This document shows positions 61,766 to 64,000 of a DNA stretch of 64,000 nucleotides, piece after piece; within the stretch, counting starts at the first letter, position 1; each line of letters starts with the position of its first letter. The stretch covers positions 1,178,001-1,242,000 of the forward strand of contig OY763325.1 in assembly GCA_963667315.1 (NCBI GenBank), given 5' to 3'. The translations under genes and the position numbers were made by a program. Below the pieces are notes generated by a model, which worked only from the letters and a program-made list of their open reading frames with translations, was not told where the DNA came from and did no database searches. The stretch is from DAINPP01 sp963667315 (GTDB lineage: Bacteria; Thermotogota; Thermotogae; MWEM01).

Positions 61766-62788
61766 ATGAAAGAATTGATCAAAAAGCTGGTTGAGGTATC
61801 TTCCCCAAGCGGTAATGAAAATAAAGTACAGAAAGTCATCCTTGACGAACTGGATGGACATATCGACGGGCACAGATTTGATGCAATTGGAAATCTGATC
61901 GTTTGGAAAAACGGAACTTCAGAAAATCCTAAAAAATATCTTTTAGACGGACATGCGGATGAAATCGGACTTGTTATCACAAATATTGATGACAACGGAT
62001 TTCTGAGAGTAGACCCCGTCGGTGGCGTTAATCCTCTCATGCTACTGGGCACGGTCATGCAGTTTGAATCCAGAAGCACGGGAGAAACGATCAGGGGGAT
62101 TTGTTCATTTGAATCGGAAACATTTGCAGATGCCGCAAACAACCAGAAAAACCCGACATTTGATAACCTGTTTGTAGACATTGGTGCAGCTTCAAAAGCG
62201 GAAGCGCTTAAGGATGTCCGAATTGGTCAGTTCGGAACATACGAATCCCAATATATCGAACAGAATGGTAAAATCATTTCAAAAGCAATGGATGACAGGA
62301 TTGCCTGTGCTATCGTTGTGCAAATTCTTAAAGAACTGGATACATGCGAGAATACCGTCTACGGTGTCTTCTCTGTTCAGGAGGAAGTGGGAATCGTCGG
62401 AGCAAGCGTTGCCGGATACGATATCATGCCGGATATGGCAATTGCAATAGATGTAACCGCCTATTCCGACACCCCGAAGGGATTCAAAAGAATGGATCTT
62501 TGCCTCGGAAAAGGACCGGCTATAAAGATCAAAGACAAAGCCTCAATCTCCGACAAATGTGTCGTCGACCATCTTTCAAAAACAGCACAGGAGAATGACA
62601 TTCCTCATCAGTACGAAGTGCTTATTTTTGGGGGCACAAATGCACACGGTTATCAGCTGACACGCTCCGGTATTCCTTCGGGAACACTGTCGGTCGTCAC
62701 AAGATACGTCCATAGTCCACATGAAATGGTTGATTATAATGATGTTCTGAATTCAGTCAAATTGTTAAAAAAGGCAGTTGAAAACTGA
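61766..62788 (+). CDS. M42 aminopeptidase, paralogue 3
   Basis: 340 residues. DGHADEIGLV (Ala for Met after His), AMDDRIACAIV, VQEEVGIVGAS, AIDVTAYSDTP and RYVHSPHEM keep all metal ligands. Starts MKELIKKLVEVSSPSGNE, the usual beginning. With paralogues 1 and 2 it may build mixed TET particles that finish peptides released by proteasome-like or Lon proteases. Confidence 0.95.
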   Translation: MKELIKKLVEVSSPSGNENKVQKVILDELDGHIDGHRFDAIGNLIVWKNGTSENPKKYLLDGHADEIGLVITNIDDNGFLRVDPVGGVNPLMLLGTVMQFESRSTGETIRGICSFESETFADAANNQKNPTFDNLFVDIGAASKAEALKDVRIGQFGTYESQYIEQNGKIISKAMDDRIACAIVVQILKELDTCENTVYGVFSVQEEVGIVGASVAGYDIMPDMAIAIDVTAYSDTPKGFKRMDLCLGKGPAIKIKDKASISDKCVVDHLSKTAQENDIPHQYEVLIFGGTNAHGYQLTRSGIPSGTLSVVTRYVHSPHEMVDYNDVLNSVKLLKKAVEN

Positions 62789-63833
62789 AAAATTTATGAA
62801 TCGTTTTTTTTCGTTTCAAAATACAGTAGAACGTAAATCAACCATCAACATAAGAAAGAACGAAAAGGCCGGGGATATTTTCAGGTATATAGAAAATATC
62901 CCGGATGCCTTTATCATAGTGGATACAGGATTTAAATTTGTCTGGGCTGAAAATTTTGGCTGTTCCGAAATACTGCGAAGCGCTTACCCTGTTGCAGGAG
63001 GAGAGAGATGCAAGTCTATCGACAGGGTTTTTGAATTGATAAATGCCATTCATAGTGTCAGGGGAAGGCCCAGGAAGATCGTTGCAATTGGCGGAGGGGC
63101 TTTAATTGATCTTTGTGGTTATGTTGCGAGAACATCCATTCCCGATGCTTCATTTGAGATCATCCCAACGACACCTTTATCACAATTAGCCGGTTATTAC
63201 AGGAGAAGATTCTATCTTAATTTTGATAGAAAAAAGGATAGGATTTCTGTTGAAGGAATCCCGGAAAAAAATTCCATCTTCCCTGAACTGTTGAGTACTT
63301 TTTCAACAGATGACATCCGTGAATCTCATTTATCCGCTTATTCAGTTGCGCTCGGTTTCGATTCACGTTTCTATCATATTGTCAAAAAATCCTTAAGTGA
63401 GCTTGTGAAGGATAGGATAAACTGGGATCATTATGCAGAATTAATTTGGGAGAGTAATTTTTTACGTGCCAGGGCTGTTCGGCAGAAGATATCGATATTC
63501 CCGGGGGAAACTTTTGCCTCATTTATCCAAAATGCAACCGGTCTGAAAACAGACTATCTCTCAGCATTAAGTACTGGGATAAGAATAGAGTTGTTTATCG
63601 CATACAGGATGGGCAACATTTCCGAAGCACAATACACCCTGATAGAGGAAGAATTACAGAAATTGACAATATCCAAGAGAAATGAGTTTGATTTTCATAC
63701 TTTGTTAATGAGTCTTCGAGATGAAAAAAACATCTCGTTGCCGATTATAAAACATTTTGGTAGTTCGGAGATGACAAAACTACCTTCAGAATACGTTGAA
63801 AAATTGTTAATCGCCTTTTTTTCTATTCATTAG
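62778..63833 (+). CDS. Dehydroquinate-synthase-fold protein without catalytic residues
   Basis: 351 residues. The nucleotide-binding part of an AroB-type fold is visible: RKIVAIGGGALIDLCGYVARTSIPDASFEIIPTTPLSQLAG (100-139), like IVALGGGVVGDLAGFVAA...IPTTLLAQVD. But where AroB has SSVGGKTAVN it reads YYRRRFYLNF, the helix with the Zn-binding Glu (AEVIKYG) reads LSAYSVALGFD, and the GHTxGHxxE motif reads GETFASFIQ. So all three metal ligands and the active-site Lys seem lost and it should not make dehydroquinate. A regulator or a new activity is possible. TTG 62778 after AAAAAGG, 11 bases inside the last M42 gene; ATG 62796 is an alternative. Confidence 0.75.
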   Translation: MKTEKFMNRFFSFQNTVERKSTINIRKNEKAGDIFRYIENIPDAFIIVDTGFKFVWAENFGCSEILRSAYPVAGGERCKSIDRVFELINAIHSVRGRPRKIVAIGGGALIDLCGYVARTSIPDASFEIIPTTPLSQLAGYYRRRFYLNFDRKKDRISVEGIPEKNSIFPELLSTFSTDDIRESHLSAYSVALGFDSRFYHIVKKSLSELVKDRINWDHYAELIWESNFLRARAVRQKISIFPGETFASFIQNATGLKTDYLSALSTGIRIELFIAYRMGNISEAQYTLIEEELQKLTISKRNEFDFHTLLMSLRDEKNISLPIIKHFGSSEMTKLPSEYVEKLLIAFFSIH

Positions 63834-63872
63834 AGAACTTCATCAAAAATCCAGTAAAAAAGAGGGAAGAAT

Positions 63873-64000
63873 ATGGGAAATCTTTTACCTGCAGATCGAA
63901 ATACAAATACGAACACCAAGAATAACGCCGGAAAAAATCAAGGAAAAAGGCCCCCTCAGGCAAGAAAAAAAAGGGAGCAACCGGCAGAAGTTGGTCTTAG
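63873..64000 (+). CDS. Start of an unknown gene (3' end outside window)
   Basis: ATG 63873 after AGAGGGAAGA opens a frame to the edge (42 codons): MGNLLPADRNTNTNTKNN, then a Lys/Arg/Gln/Pro-rich stretch (KNQGKRPPQARKKREQPAE). A disordered, basic N-terminus; no family can be named from this part. Continues the minC-M42 direction 39 bases after the previous gene. Confidence 0.6.
   Translation, partial: MGNLLPADRNTNTNTKNNAGKNQGKRPPQARKKREQPAEVGL

Noticed and set aside
62778..63833. Annotating the AroB-like gene as aroB
   Set aside because: Zn ligands, the active-site Lys region and GHTxGH are not found.
1..64000. CRISPR arrays, insertion sequences, prophage or rRNA/tRNA genes
   Set aside because: No spaced direct repeats, transposase, integrase or structural RNA signature was seen on reading both strands.

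Overview
The window is a dense, AT-rich bacterial segment (64 kb, about 55 protein genes, no rRNA, tRNA, CRISPR array or insertion sequence seen). Gene content and order point to the Thermotogota, probably one of the less studied, moderately thermophilic or mesophilic lineages. This is inference from family knowledge: the EF-P protein closely resembles the Thermotoga type, the order efp / asp23-like / nusB / fhs and the order minC followed by three tandem M42 peptidases match what I remember of Thermotoga maritima, and the very large secretin, paired glgC/glgD and FolE2 fit the same phylum. Starts are often TTG (at least ten genes), and many promoters show an extended -10 (TGnTATAAT).

Layout. 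1-2.9 kb: the end of an aldo/keto reductase, an alpha/beta hydrolase behind a consensus promoter that contains a perfect palindrome, and an AraC-family regulator. 2.9-18.2 kb (minus strand): one 15-kb run of 13 closely spaced genes, prmC-ruvB-kamD-kamE-YchF-like GTPase-HEAT protein-pilC-prepilin-pilM-pilN-pilO-(pilP-like)-secretin, ending at a strong terminator. It joins housekeeping genes, the B12/PLP-dependent lysine 5,6-aminomutase and a type IV pilus/secretion machine. 18.3-26.9 kb (plus): rsmA, a PAS-PAS-AAA+ regulator without the sigma-54 contact loop, folE2, a MutS-like ATPase of the kind found near lysine/ornithine aminomutases, an Mrp ATPase, then membrane/TPR proteins. 26.9-33.7 kb (minus): a tail-anchored protein, glgC/glgD, a GH13 glucosidase and two unknown proteins. 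33.8-37.2 kb: feoB/feoA with a consensus promoter and a 24-bp palindromic operator candidate, and a double NifX-like protein with a His-rich linker. 37.4-46.4 kb (plus): SWIM-SNF2 helicase, a possible 38-residue protein, a 698-residue FtsA-like ATPase, a PfkB kinase, a CBS protein, mtaB and a class IV aminotransferase. 46.4-53.0 kb (minus): a hybrid histidine kinase translationally coupled to a substrate-binding lipoprotein whose gene has an in-frame TAG right after the lipobox, then a small membrane protein and gatB/gatA. 53.1-64 kb (plus): a chagasin-like inhibitor, a STAS protein, an M24 peptidase, efp, asp23-like, amaP-like, nusB, fhs, minC, three M42 aminopeptidases, a dehydroquinate-synthase-fold protein lacking the catalytic residues, and the start of another gene.

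Most interesting points: (1) the amber codon after the lipobox of the sensor-linked binding protein; (2) kamD-kamE with zero-gap coupling to a divergent YchF-like GTPase, and a MutS-like ATPase nearby, suggesting a repair/reactivation set for the aminomutase; (3) the pseudo-dehydroquinate synthase in the M42 operon; (4) two consensus promoters with exact or near-exact palindromes placed in the RNA polymerase binding site; (5) metal-binding extensions on FeoA and on the NifX-like protein.
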